Shown here: positions 6,173 to 14,698 of the stretch, piece by piece
Layout of the letters: each line of letters starts with the position of its first letter
How positions within the stretch are numbered: the first letter of the stretch is position 1
Assembly: GCA_900771365.1 (NCBI GenBank)
Contig: CAAGNU010000240.1
Span: forward strand, 1 to 22,555
Length of the DNA: 22,555 nucleotides
Reading direction: 5' to 3'
Origin: Bacteroidales bacterium
GTDB lineage: Bacteria; Bacteroidota; Bacteroidia; Bacteroidales; P3
Made by a program: the position numbers and the translations under genes
The notes under the pieces: model-generated
Databases searched by the model: none
What the model saw: the letters and a program-made list of their open reading frames with translations, nothing else
What the model was told of the DNA's origin: nothing

Positions 6173-7837
6173 ATGAACCTGCGGCGCGTCATCCTCATCC
6201 TCGTCGGCTGCTGTCTCGCTCTCCGTGGGACGAGCCAGGTCTCTTATACCTATAAGATGAACGCTACCGACAAGGAGCGGCTTGAACGCGCCGTGAGCGA
6301 CTACGAGAGGGGGCGCTACTTCAAGTCGGCAGAGCTGCTGCGCACACTGTCGCAGAAGTACCCAGACAACCCCGATGTCTATTTCTATCTGGGGCTCAAT
6401 GCGGTGCAGCGTGATTTCAACGTAATGGGAATCCGCCGATACTTCTCGAAAGTCATCCAGCTCAGCCCAGAGTACCCCAACGCTGTGGCGCACTACTACA
6501 TGGGGCTTATCCACTATACTGACGACCAGTTTGAGGAGGCCGTGGCCGACTTCAACCGTTTCTTTGAACGGGCCAACAACAACGGCACGCCCGAGACAGA
6601 CTCGCTCTACATGGAGGTATCGAACTATCTGTATTGGTCGCAGTTTCTGGCCGATGCCTACCGCAACATTGTGCCCTTCTCGCCTCGTATAGTGGCTACG
6701 CTTTCCTCCTCGAAAGATGAGTTGCTGCCTTTCATCACATACGATAGAAGCGCCTGCTTCTTCCTTCGAGATACGCCAGAGAAATCGCGCACAGCCTACT
6801 ACAGCCAAGAGTTCACCAAACAGCGACTGCGACTATATGTGAGCGAGTGGCGCGACACGGCCTACGCTCCCGCGGTGATGCTCCCATCCCCATTCAACCA
6901 AGGCGACCCCGAGGGCAGCATGACGCTCACGGCCGACAACCAAGAGCTCTACTACTCGGTCATTCGCCGCGAGCGGGGCTACAACAACAGCGATCTCTAT
7001 TTCACGCGCCGCACAGCCCAAGGCTGGGAGCCCATCCGCAACATGGGCGACAGCATCAACGGAATCGGCACATGGGAGTCGCAGCCATCTATCACCCCCG
7101 ACGGAGAATGGCTCTATTTCGCCTCGAACCGCCCCGGCGGGATGGGCGGCACAGATATCTGGCGTGCCCATCGTAAAGAGGACGGCAGCTGGAGCAGTCC
7201 AGAGAACTTGGGCTCATCCGTTAACACGCCTGGCAACGAGAAGTGCCCCTTCATCCATGCCGACGGGCACACGCTCTACTTCGCCTCAGACGGGTGGCAA
7301 GGCTTCGGCGGCTACGATATGTACTTTGTCGACCTCGATGAGAGCGGCGAGCCCCGCCCTATCAACATGGGTCTGCCCATCAACACAGAAGATGACGACA
7401 TCGCTATCGGCATCACTGCAGACGGGTCGCTGGGCTACTATGCCGGACGGGCACCACAGGAGATGGCTGTGGGAGGCAACGATATCATGACATTCGAACT
7501 CTACCCAGCCGCTCGACCAGAAGCCATGCGGGTCTATCGCGGACAAGTGACCGCCCCCGACGGAACACCGCTCAAAGCCAGCCTCACAGTGGAGCATGGC
7601 AGCACCTCCCCCGCCCGATATCACACCGACTCGGAAGGCCGTTTCTCAATCCTGATATCATCAAAGAATGATAACACCGTTATCGTCTCAGCACCCGACT
7701 ATGCTGACCGACAACTCCACATCTCAGCCCACTCTCGCAAAGCCTCGCAACCATCCGTCATAATGCTGACAGTAAATAGAGAAACGACACGAGATGACTG
7801 CCGCACAATATTCACAAGCAAAAAAAACAACGAATAA
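6173..7837 (+). CDS. PorE-like TPR / PD40 beta-propeller protein lacking the OmpA domain
   Basis: This is a 554-residue exported protein. The signal sequence contains a possible lipobox, LVGC, with Cys13. TPR helices follow at about 30-150 (DYERGRYFKSAELLRTLSQKYPDNPDVYFYLGLNAVQ ... AVAHYYMGLIHYTDDQFEEAVADFNRFF). A PD40/WD40-like propeller spans about 190-440, with repeats such as SQPSITPDGEWLYFASNRPGGMGGTDIW and NEKCPFIHADGHTLYFASDGWQGFGGYDMY. A carboxypeptidase-regulatory-like domain follows at about 452-532 (YRGQVTAPDGTPLKASLTVE). This is the architecture of the T9SS protein PorE (P. gingivalis PG1058), except that the C-terminal OmpA-like peptidoglycan-binding domain is missing. It starts 3 nt after sufD and ends 6 nt before the ABC exporter gene. 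It may be a PorE paralogue rather than the main one. Confidence 0.78.
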   Translation: MNLRRVILILVGCCLALRGTSQVSYTYKMNATDKERLERAVSDYERGRYFKSAELLRTLSQKYPDNPDVYFYLGLNAVQRDFNVMGIRRYFSKVIQLSPEYPNAVAHYYMGLIHYTDDQFEEAVADFNRFFERANNNGTPETDSLYMEVSNYLYWSQFLADAYRNIVPFSPRIVATLSSSKDELLPFITYDRSACFFLRDTPEKSRTAYYSQEFTKQRLRLYVSEWRDTAYAPAVMLPSPFNQGDPEGSMTLTADNQELYYSVIRRERGYNNSDLYFTRRTAQGWEPIRNMGDSINGIGTWESQPSITPDGEWLYFASNRPGGMGGTDIWRAHRKEDGSWSSPENLGSSVNTPGNEKCPFIHADGHTLYFASDGWQGFGGYDMYFVDLDESGEPRPINMGLPINTEDDDIAIGITADGSLGYYAGRAPQEMAVGGNDIMTFELYPAARPEAMRVYRGQVTAPDGTPLKASLTVEHGSTSPARYHTDSEGRFSILISSKNDNTVIVSAPDYADRQLHISAHSRKASQPSVIMLTVNRETTRDDCRTIFTSKKNNE

Positions 7838-7843
7838 ACCATC

Positions 7844-9688
7844 ATGCACGCCGTCTGGAGAGTTTTCCGATACTTGAAGTTCTACCCGTGGCATATTGTT
7901 GCCAACGTGGCCTTTAATATACTATCGGTCTTCTTCAACCTCTTCACCTTCGTGATGATCGTACCCTTTGTTGAGCTACTGTTCGGCACCTCGCAGCCAC
8001 CCACGGAGCTTCCCGCCTTCTCACTCAGCCAGGAATACCTCTCGGCCTATATGACCTACACGCTCGCAGCATTGCAGGAGCGCTATAGCCTGTGGAGCTG
8101 CCTCATCGGCATCGCACTTTGCTACCTTGCCTTCTCATTTCTCTCCAACCTGTGCCGCTACATGGCGCAATTCTTCATCAGCCCGATGCGTAACGGCATC
8201 ACCATGCGACTGCGCAACGATGTCTACCACCACATCACGATACTCCCTGTGAGCTATTTCAACTCACGACGCCGCGGAGACCTCCTCAGCCGTATGTCGA
8301 ACGACATCTCCGACATCGAGTGGGGCGTACTCACCTCCGTTATCGCACTTGGCAAAGAGCCTGTGAACATCCTCGTCTTCGCAGCCGCCCTCATCTTCAT
8401 CAGCCCGCGCCTCTTCCTGTACTTCCTCATCGTCCTGCCCCTGAGTCTCTGGCTCATCAGCACTATCGGCAAGAGCCTACGGCGCAACTCCGTCCGTGGA
8501 CAACGCAAACTCGGCGGCCTCTTCTCTATCGTAGAAGAGACCCTCGGCAACATACGCACAATCAAAAGCTTCGGCCAGGAACGACGACAAGAGAGTCTCT
8601 TTGAGAAGGCAAACGGAGACTATGCCCATACCATGACGCGTGTGGCTGTACGTCGCGAACTCAGCAGCCCACTCTCTGAAGTGCTTATCACGCTAGGGCT
8701 CGTATTCATCCTCGTGGTAGGCGGACTCGCCGTCCTGCGTGGAGAGATACTCTCGTCGGTATTCATCCTCTTCGTCATCCTCTTCGCCCGGCTCATTCCT
8801 CCGGTACAGTCGCTCGTGCGCGTGTACAACAACCTACAAAAGGCGGATGCCGCGGCAAGCCGTATCTTCGAGATTCTGGATGCCGATGAGGTTATAGTGG
8901 AAAAGCACAACGCACTCATCATGCCGCCTTTTTCAAGGGCGATTGAATACTGCCATGTATCCTTTTCCTACCAAGATGCTGAAGGAAAAACGTCATCCGG
9001 AACGAAAGAAGTAGAAGTGCTGCACGATATCAACCTCTCCATTCCCAAAGGCAGCACCATTGCACTCGTAGGTCCCTCGGGGTCGGGCAAAACGACCTTG
9101 GTGGACTTACTACCCCGCTTCTACGACCCCTCCTCGGGCGAAATACGCATCGATGGAACACCTATCAGAGAGATGAACATCAACTCCCTACGGCAGCAAG
9201 TTGCCCTGGTGTCGCAGAACTGCATTCTCTTTAACGATACGGTGGCCAACAACATAGCCTTCGGCCACACTGAATATACGATAGAGCAGATTCAAAAAGC
9301 GGCAGAGATGGCAAACGCCGACCAATTCATCCGAGAGCTACCCGACGGATATGACACGGAGATTGGCGACAGCGGCCTGACCCTCAGCGGAGGACAGAGA
9401 CAGAGGCTAAGCATAGCACGAGCCCTGCTGAAGGATGCCCCCATCCTTATTCTCGACGAAGCCACAAGCGCACTCGACACGGAGAGCGAGCAGGCCGTAC
9501 AGAGCGCAATCGCCAGCCTGATGCGGGGGCGTACAAGCATCGTAATCGCACACCGTCTCTCAACCATCCGCGACGCGGACAGAATCATCGTCCTCAGCAA
9601 AGGGCAGATAGCTGAGGAAGGGGCGCATAACGAGCTCATGGAACAGAACGGACTCTATAAGGGCCTCGTCGATATGCAGCAACTCTAA
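7844..9688 (+). CDS. MsbA-type ABC exporter (fused TMD-NBD)
   Basis: This is a half-transporter that would work as a homodimer in the inner membrane. Its 614 residues split into an exporter membrane domain with about six helices (1-330; the FNSRRRGDLLSRMSNDISDIE coupling region is typical) and a nucleotide-binding domain. That domain has Walker A GPSGSGKTT (about 409-417), a Q-loop in VALVSQNCILFNDTV, signature LSGGQRQR (about 514-521), Walker B ILILDEATSALD (about 534-545) and the H-loop IAHRLSTI. The closest functional class is lipid A/multidrug export (MsbA), but substrate cannot be read from sequence. It is last in the sufC-sufD-PorE-like cluster. Only 37 nt, with no clear terminator, separate it from the convergent permease gene. 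Confidence 0.9.
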   Translation: MHAVWRVFRYLKFYPWHIVANVAFNILSVFFNLFTFVMIVPFVELLFGTSQPPTELPAFSLSQEYLSAYMTYTLAALQERYSLWSCLIGIALCYLAFSFLSNLCRYMAQFFISPMRNGITMRLRNDVYHHITILPVSYFNSRRRGDLLSRMSNDISDIEWGVLTSVIALGKEPVNILVFAAALIFISPRLFLYFLIVLPLSLWLISTIGKSLRRNSVRGQRKLGGLFSIVEETLGNIRTIKSFGQERRQESLFEKANGDYAHTMTRVAVRRELSSPLSEVLITLGLVFILVVGGLAVLRGEILSSVFILFVILFARLIPPVQSLVRVYNNLQKADAAASRIFEILDADEVIVEKHNALIMPPFSRAIEYCHVSFSYQDAEGKTSSGTKEVEVLHDINLSIPKGSTIALVGPSGSGKTTLVDLLPRFYDPSSGEIRIDGTPIREMNINSLRQQVALVSQNCILFNDTVANNIAFGHTEYTIEQIQKAAEMANADQFIRELPDGYDTEIGDSGLTLSGGQRQRLSIARALLKDAPILILDEATSALDTESEQAVQSAIASLMRGRTSIVIAHRLSTIRDADRIIVLSKGQIAEEGAHNELMEQNGLYKGLVDMQQL

Positions 9689-9725
9689 TCCAAACGACTT
9701 CCCTTGAGAACCATCCCAGCGTGTT

Positions 9726-11087
9726 CTACTTGCCTCCGCGAAGGATTTTGCGAAGCAGTGATGCGGGCTTCTGCCCATAACGGAGAATGGCACCACGATA
9801 GATTCTCGCGGCAAGGTATGTGGTGAGAGGTATCGTGACTACGAGGAGGCCGAGTGAGAGGAAGAACTGCCAAAGTGGCACGCCAAAGGGAAGCCTGAAG
9901 AGCATGGCGACAGGGGACGTAAAGGGAATTATGGAGAGCCAAAGACTCAAAGACCCCGAAGGGGCGCGAATCATGAGAGGTAGCAGGAGAAGTGCGAACA
10001 ACAGCGGAAGGGTAATCGGGATGATGAAGGGCTGCGAATCGGTCTCGCTGTCGACAAGCGAGCCTGCAGCAGCGAAGAGTGCGGCATAGAGGATGTAGCC
10101 GAGGAGGAAGTAGAGCAAGAGCAATGGGAGAAGCATGGGATAGTTGATGCTGCTGAGTCCGTGAAGGATATCCTGAAGGTTCTGGTCTATGCCCACACCA
10201 GCTTGGTAAAGTTCTGCCTGGGTGCGTGCGTGTTGGTACTGTGCGGTAGCTTGGTCTCCCTTGGTGGCAACTTCGGAAATGTGACGAGAGGCCTCGACTT
10301 GTTGGAAGAGGGGAGCGTTAGCAGCCCTGATGCCTCCGAGGGCAGCAGCGGATAGGAAGAGCCAGAGTGCAAACTGGGTAAGTCCGACGAGTGCTATGCC
10401 GACGATTTTGCCCATCATAAGTTGAAGGGGACGCACGCTGCCAAGGATGACCTCGACAATCCGGTTGCTTTTCTCTTCAGCAACACCACGCATAACCTGG
10501 GAGCCAAATAGGAAGACAGCCAGAAAGAGAAGTATGGCGAAAAAGGTACCTAAGGCGATTTTGACAGGGAGGTAGGCCTCACGGCCTGTGGCGATATCCT
10601 GTACACGGAGGTGCAGGCGTGTGGAGGTAAGCATGGTATAGTCCTCAGCAGAGATGCCATGCACGTCAAGGAGAATGCAGTTGCGGAGAATTTCCTGAAG
10701 CTGGCTGTTGGCATCACTCTGGATTGCGAGGGAGGGAGCGTCGGAACTATAGTAGAGAAAGGCATCCTGAGGGATGGAGACTTCGCGTGCGGGGATAAAG
10801 AGTATGGCAGCAAGGGAGTCGTGGGCAGCAAGTTGGCGCTTAGCATAGTCGAGGCTGGCGGCGGGGTGGTATGTGATGGTGCGAGAAGAGCGGAACTGTC
10901 CCTGGAAGAGCCCGCTATCGTCTACCACAAGGATATGGTCATGCTGGGTGGGTCTGGAGGCGAGCATTATGGGCACAGCGTAGAGCGCAGCAGCGAGGAG
11001 CGGCACAAGGAGGGTGAGAACCCAGAAAGAGGGCTTGCGGAGGCGAGTGAAGTATTCGCGACGGATGATGAGCGCTGTTTTGTTCAT
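9726..11087 (-). CDS. ABC-2 type transporter permease (NatB/YhaP-like)
   Basis: This is the membrane half of a two-component ABC exporter, 453 residues. One N-terminal helix (FWVLTLLVPLLAAALYAVPIML) is followed by an extracytoplasmic region of roughly 150 residues. A cluster of about five helices at the C-terminal half begins with KIALGTFFAILLFLAVFLFGSQVMRGVAEEKSNRIVEVILGSVRPLQLMMGKI. The RGVAEEKSNRIVEVILGS motif is diagnostic of the NatB/YhaP permeases. ATG 11087 (MNKTALIIRREYFTRLRKPSFW) is chosen over the 24-residue longer frame because family members begin at this cytoplasmic amphipathic segment. It is the last gene of the minus-strand operon, 96 nt after its ATPase. Substrate is unknown; sodium efflux is reported for the name-giving system only. 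Confidence 0.87.
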   Translation of the reverse strand: MNKTALIIRREYFTRLRKPSFWVLTLLVPLLAAALYAVPIMLASRPTQHDHILVVDDSGLFQGQFRSSRTITYHPAASLDYAKRQLAAHDSLAAILFIPAREVSIPQDAFLYYSSDAPSLAIQSDANSQLQEILRNCILLDVHGISAEDYTMLTSTRLHLRVQDIATGREAYLPVKIALGTFFAILLFLAVFLFGSQVMRGVAEEKSNRIVEVILGSVRPLQLMMGKIVGIALVGLTQFALWLFLSAAALGGIRAANAPLFQQVEASRHISEVATKGDQATAQYQHARTQAELYQAGVGIDQNLQDILHGLSSINYPMLLPLLLLYFLLGYILYAALFAAAGSLVDSETDSQPFIIPITLPLLFALLLLPLMIRAPSGSLSLWLSIIPFTSPVAMLFRLPFGVPLWQFFLSLGLLVVTIPLTTYLAARIYRGAILRYGQKPASLLRKILRGGK

Positions 11088-11183
11088 GGTTGTTACTATG
11101 CTTGTGAATTGGTCGGAAGCCTTTTTGTATTTATGTATTCGGAATGGGGCTGGAGCCATCCATTTCCCTATTCACATGTTTGA

Positions 11184-11903
11184 CTATTCTAGGTTTTGAG
11201 GTCTGACGCTGTTAATAAAGATTTGGTCGAGGTCTTGACCCGGAAATTGACTTTTAATATCTTGCAAGGGGCCAGAGAGGACAAGACGGGAATGGTTGAT
11301 GAGGGCAATATGGTCGCAGAGGACTTCGGCGGAGGCCATATTATGAGTAGATAGGATGATTGTGGTACCCTGTTCTTTGAGGCGGAGCAACTCGCGTCGA
11401 AGGGTGTCTGCATTAAGGGGGTCGAAGCCGCTGAAAGGCTCATCGAGGATGAGGAGGCTGGGGTTGTGCAGCACGGTGACAACGAACTGGACTTTCTGCT
11501 GCATACCCTTGGAGAGCTCTTCAACAGGGCGGTTCCACCAGTCGTCAATCTCCATGCGCTGAAACCATTGATGAAGGCGTTGTTCGGCTGTGGACTTATC
11601 AAGCCCCTTGAGTCGAGCGAGATAGACAGCCTGTTCGCCCACCTTCATCTTCTTGTATAGGCCGCGTTCTTCGGGAAGGTAGCCTATGTGGCAGAGGTCG
11701 TGGTCTGACATAGGGTGCCCATTGAAGCGCAGCACGCCTTGGTCGGGTGCGATGATGCGGTTGATGATGCGGATAAGGGTGGTCTTGCCAGCACCATTAG
11801 GCCCCAGGAGTCCCATTACGCGGCCCGCTTGAACATGCAGGCTAACCTGGTCCAAGGCTTTGTAGGAGCCAAATGTTTTCGATATATTTTCTACTTCAAG
11901 CAT
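11184..11903 (-). CDS. ABC transporter ATP-binding protein (NatA-like)
   Basis: This is the ATPase partner of the NatB-like permease, 239 residues. Walker A is GPNGAGKTT, the signature is the LSKGMQQKVQ variant usual in NatA-type proteins, Walker B is LLILDEPFSGFDPLN and the H-loop is IILSTHNM. The usual C-terminal DUF4162 extension is nearly absent: the protein stops at about 239 residues where many relatives reach 300. ATG 11903 (MLEVENISKTFGSYKALDQ) is preferred because the 35 extra upstream residues would overlap the end of the previous gene and do not look coding. It starts 29 nt after the BatA-like stop, so it is probably co-transcribed with it. Confidence 0.92.
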   Translation of the reverse strand: MLEVENISKTFGSYKALDQVSLHVQAGRVMGLLGPNGAGKTTLIRIINRIIAPDQGVLRFNGHPMSDHDLCHIGYLPEERGLYKKMKVGEQAVYLARLKGLDKSTAEQRLHQWFQRMEIDDWWNRPVEELSKGMQQKVQFVVTVLHNPSLLILDEPFSGFDPLNADTLRRELLRLKEQGTTIILSTHNMASAEVLCDHIALINHSRLVLSGPLQDIKSQFPGQDLDQIFINSVRPQNLE

Positions 11904-11932
11904 GGTTGTCGTTCGATTGGATTGAGAAGAAT

Positions 11933-13966
11933 TTAAGACTTGATGCCCCTTGCCAGAATGATTTCCGCAATGAGTGCCAGCAAAGCCAGCACGATAAAGA
12001 GACGCCACAGAGGCGTACCCTGGTTTTGGGACTGCACATACTCGGTCATAGACTTGGCCGAAGCGGGCACCACGCTGCAGAAGTCGGCGTGAGACTGCCT
12101 CATCAGTTTCTTTATTTCATCACGCGAGTAGGCGTCGAGGCAGGACTCTTCGCGGCTGTAGTTGAACGAGAGGCTCTCAGATGCCTCGCCAACGAGCTGA
12201 TAGTTGCCCGCCGAGGTGATGTCGCCATGAAGGATGCAGAATTGAGCCGAACCCACGCGACGGATGTCTGGGATAAGGTCGAAGTCAGACTCACTGCTGC
12301 GCAGATGCGGGGGGCGGTCGGCATCATAACGACCCACAAGCGGAAGGGGCTCCGTGGCTGTGAGCAGATGGTACGGCACAGCAGCAGGCACGCTGAAGAG
12401 AGCCATGTTGAACAAAGTCGGCACGAAGAGCGCCTGCTGCACAAAGTCGGTATATTCTGTCCTCAAGGGTGTGGCGAAAAGAAAGAGGCGCCCGTTCCCA
12501 AAGGGTGTTTCGCTGAGGAAGTCAGCCCCGCCGGGGAGAGTGATGACGCTCACCGAGACAGAAGACGAAGCAGTACTGAGCCGATAGTAGCCGTTAACGC
12601 TGGGCAGCTCCATGTCCTCATTGTCGGACTGGAACACGTCGCGATAAAGCGGATGGGTGCGTTGAAGCCTTGCCGCCTTGGCTTTGCGAGGCTGCCAAGA
12701 GTCCATGGCGGGAGCCTGCATGGTGCTCAGCATACGGCTATAACTTTCCACATCGGCATTCTGGGCAGGTATCATCACGATGGTGCCTCCTTCCGACACG
12801 AAATCGTGCAAGGTCTGAGCCAACCCCGAGGGCACTGTGCGCAGTTCGTCCAGCACTATGATGCGGTGATCCGTCAGCTGGCTGTAGTCTATCTGCTCCT
12901 GCGACATCTGGTGATAGGCCACCAACGAGTCGTCAGCCAGAAGTTTGTGCAAGTATTCGTTTTCTCCGTTACCGCTTATCACCAGCATGGGAATTCTGCG
13001 GCTCACATTGAGGGAGAAATACATCTTATCATCGAAAGTGATGGGGTAATCCGTTGTCTCCACATAACCCTGCATCGAGCCTTCTTCTGCAATGGTGAAG
13101 GTCATCTCAGCCGAAGCGGAGCCATGAGCCGGCACATCAACAGCCGTGAGGGCACGCTGTCTGTCATCCACGAAGAGCTTTAGCGGAAGCCTTTCGACGG
13201 TCTTGTCGCCATCGTTGCGCACAAAGGCCTGCACCCGCACAGTCGCACCCGGGGCATAGGCCGGAGCATTGAAGGCAAGGCTGTCGATATAGAGGTTCGC
13301 CACCTCGCTGCCCCCGAGAGGAATGAATGTGGCGTAGATGCTGCTATCGGAGGGGAAGCTGGCCACATCCGCCGTGCTACGCTGGAAATCGCTGATAACA
13401 TACGCACGGCGATTGGCGACCTGCGCTTCTTTCAAGAAGTCGTACTGCCGTAGTGCCATATCGGAGAGTTTCTGCGTCACGGCAGAAGGCTCGATAGCGT
13501 CAACAGCACTGAGAAACTCCTCACGAGTGAGCCAGCGGAACTGGCTGCCCGACGACTCGTTGGTGATGAGTTGGAAGAGGTCGTCTGGGCGGTAGCCCTC
13601 GGCAATCTCGCGTGCTTTCTGCCTGGCACTCTCCAAAAGGCTTCCGTCCATGCCTCCGCACTCCATGCTGTAGGAGTTGTCCACATAGACGCTCACTGCG
13701 CTGCCTCCCGCCTGCATCGTAGAGGCCTTGTTACGCAACACAGGCTGGCAGAAGGCCAGCACAAGGAATACTACCGTCAAGATGCGTGCCGCTAAAAGCA
13801 GCAGCCTGCGGAGGTTGTTCTGCTTTCGGCTCTCACTATGCACCTCCTCTAGCATGTCCACATTGCTGAAATAGACTTTCCGATAGCGGCGCAACTGCAA
13901 CAGATGTATCGCTATCGGGATGCCCACAGCAACCAAGCATATCAGGAATAACGGATTCGTCAGCAT
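11933..13966 (-). CDS. BatA-domain membrane protein with VWA-like domain
   Basis: This is a 677-residue inner-membrane protein of the Bacteroidetes BatA-type N-terminal family. It starts with the family's two-helix region: MLTNPLFLICLVAVGIPIAIHLLQLRRYRKVYFSNVDML, then LLLLAARILTVVFLVLAFCQPVL. A VWA-like domain follows with a MIDAS-type D-x-S-x-S at D96, S98 and S100 (DNSYS) for divalent metal. The middle, about 220-330, resembles immunoglobulin-like beta domains (VRVQAFVRNDGDKTVERLPLKLFVDD). A final helix (LWRLFIVLALLALIAEIILA) anchors the C-terminus. Bat proteins are usually encoded beside a MoxR ATPase; none is present here. The gene lies 19 nt after nth and 29 nt before the ABC ATPase gene. 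Function is unknown; cell-envelope stress tolerance is a guess from the family. Confidence 0.8.
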   Translation of the reverse strand: MLTNPLFLICLVAVGIPIAIHLLQLRRYRKVYFSNVDMLEEVHSESRKQNNLRRLLLLAARILTVVFLVLAFCQPVLRNKASTMQAGGSAVSVYVDNSYSMECGGMDGSLLESARQKAREIAEGYRPDDLFQLITNESSGSQFRWLTREEFLSAVDAIEPSAVTQKLSDMALRQYDFLKEAQVANRRAYVISDFQRSTADVASFPSDSSIYATFIPLGGSEVANLYIDSLAFNAPAYAPGATVRVQAFVRNDGDKTVERLPLKLFVDDRQRALTAVDVPAHGSASAEMTFTIAEEGSMQGYVETTDYPITFDDKMYFSLNVSRRIPMLVISGNGENEYLHKLLADDSLVAYHQMSQEQIDYSQLTDHRIIVLDELRTVPSGLAQTLHDFVSEGGTIVMIPAQNADVESYSRMLSTMQAPAMDSWQPRKAKAARLQRTHPLYRDVFQSDNEDMELPSVNGYYRLSTASSSVSVSVITLPGGADFLSETPFGNGRLFLFATPLRTEYTDFVQQALFVPTLFNMALFSVPAAVPYHLLTATEPLPLVGRYDADRPPHLRSSESDFDLIPDIRRVGSAQFCILHGDITSAGNYQLVGEASESLSFNYSREESCLDAYSRDEIKKLMRQSHADFCSVVPASAKSMTEYVQSQNQGTPLWRLFIVLALLALIAEIILARGIKS

Positions 13967-13985
13967 TTTTATCGTATTTTTTAAG

Positions 13986-14690
13986 CTATGATGTGCGCAA
14001 AGGCTTCCGCTTGGCGGCTTTTACCTCTCGCTTTGCTCTTGATTTTTCATTATTCATCCCACCCTGTGCCGTCTCGCAGATCTCCGCGATACCACACTCC
14101 TCACAATGAGGCTTCCGCGCCTGACACACATAGCGTCCATGCAGGATGAGCCAATGATGGGCGATAGGTATCTTCTCTGCGGGGATATGGCTTGTCAGTT
14201 CACGCTCGGTCTGCAGCGGTGTCTTGCTGTTATGCGTGAGGCCGATACGGTTGGCTACGCGGAACACATGGGTGTCAACCGCCAAGGCGGGCAGATTGAA
14301 GACCACCGAGGCAATCACGTTCGCCGTCTTCCGCCCCACACCGGGGAGCTTCTGCAGCTCATCCACATCGCTCGGCACCTCGCCGCCAAAGTCCTCCACC
14401 AGCTTTTGAGCCATCCCCACAAGATGCTTGCTCTTATTGTTGGGGTATGAGACCGACTTGACATATTCGAAAAGCACCTCAGTCGTGGTCGAAGCCATGC
14501 TCTCCGCATCGGGGTAGGCCGCAAAAAGTGCCGGGGTGACCATGTTGACACGCTTGTCGGTACACTGTGCCGACAGGATAACGGCAACCAGCAGATGGAA
14601 CGGGCTGTCATAGTCCAGCTCCGTCTGCGCCGTGGGGCGTGCCTCCTCAAAATAGGCTATCAGCCTCCTGTATCGCTCCTCTAAAGTCAT
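13986..14690 (-). CDS. nth: Endonuclease III (DNA glycosylase/AP lyase)
   Basis: Nth removes oxidised pyrimidines and cuts abasic sites in base excision repair. The 234 residues contain ILSAQCTDKRVN, the helix-hairpin-helix LPGVGRKTANV with the catalytic lysine, and VDTHVFRVANRIGL with the catalytic aspartate. The [4Fe-4S] loop has exact spacing C-x6-C-x2-C-x5-C (CQARKPHCEECGIAEIC). A basic tail of about 25 residues (NNEKSRAKREVKAAKRKPLRTS) follows the cluster. It starts 8 nt after the upstream stop, so it belongs to the same transcript as the endonuclease/exonuclease/phosphatase gene. Its Fe-S cluster would presumably depend on the SUF genes in this window. Confidence 0.96.
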   Translation of the reverse strand: MTLEERYRRLIAYFEEARPTAQTELDYDSPFHLLVAVILSAQCTDKRVNMVTPALFAAYPDAESMASTTTEVLFEYVKSVSYPNNKSKHLVGMAQKLVEDFGGEVPSDVDELQKLPGVGRKTANVIASVVFNLPALAVDTHVFRVANRIGLTHNSKTPLQTERELTSHIPAEKIPIAHHWLILHGRYVCQARKPHCEECGIAEICETAQGGMNNEKSRAKREVKAAKRKPLRTS

Positions 14691-14698
14691 CTATTGTT

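Noticed and set aside
11873..13183. 436-codon plus-strand frame
   Set aside because: Antisense to the BatA-like gene; His/Arg-rich with no recognisable fold or promoter.
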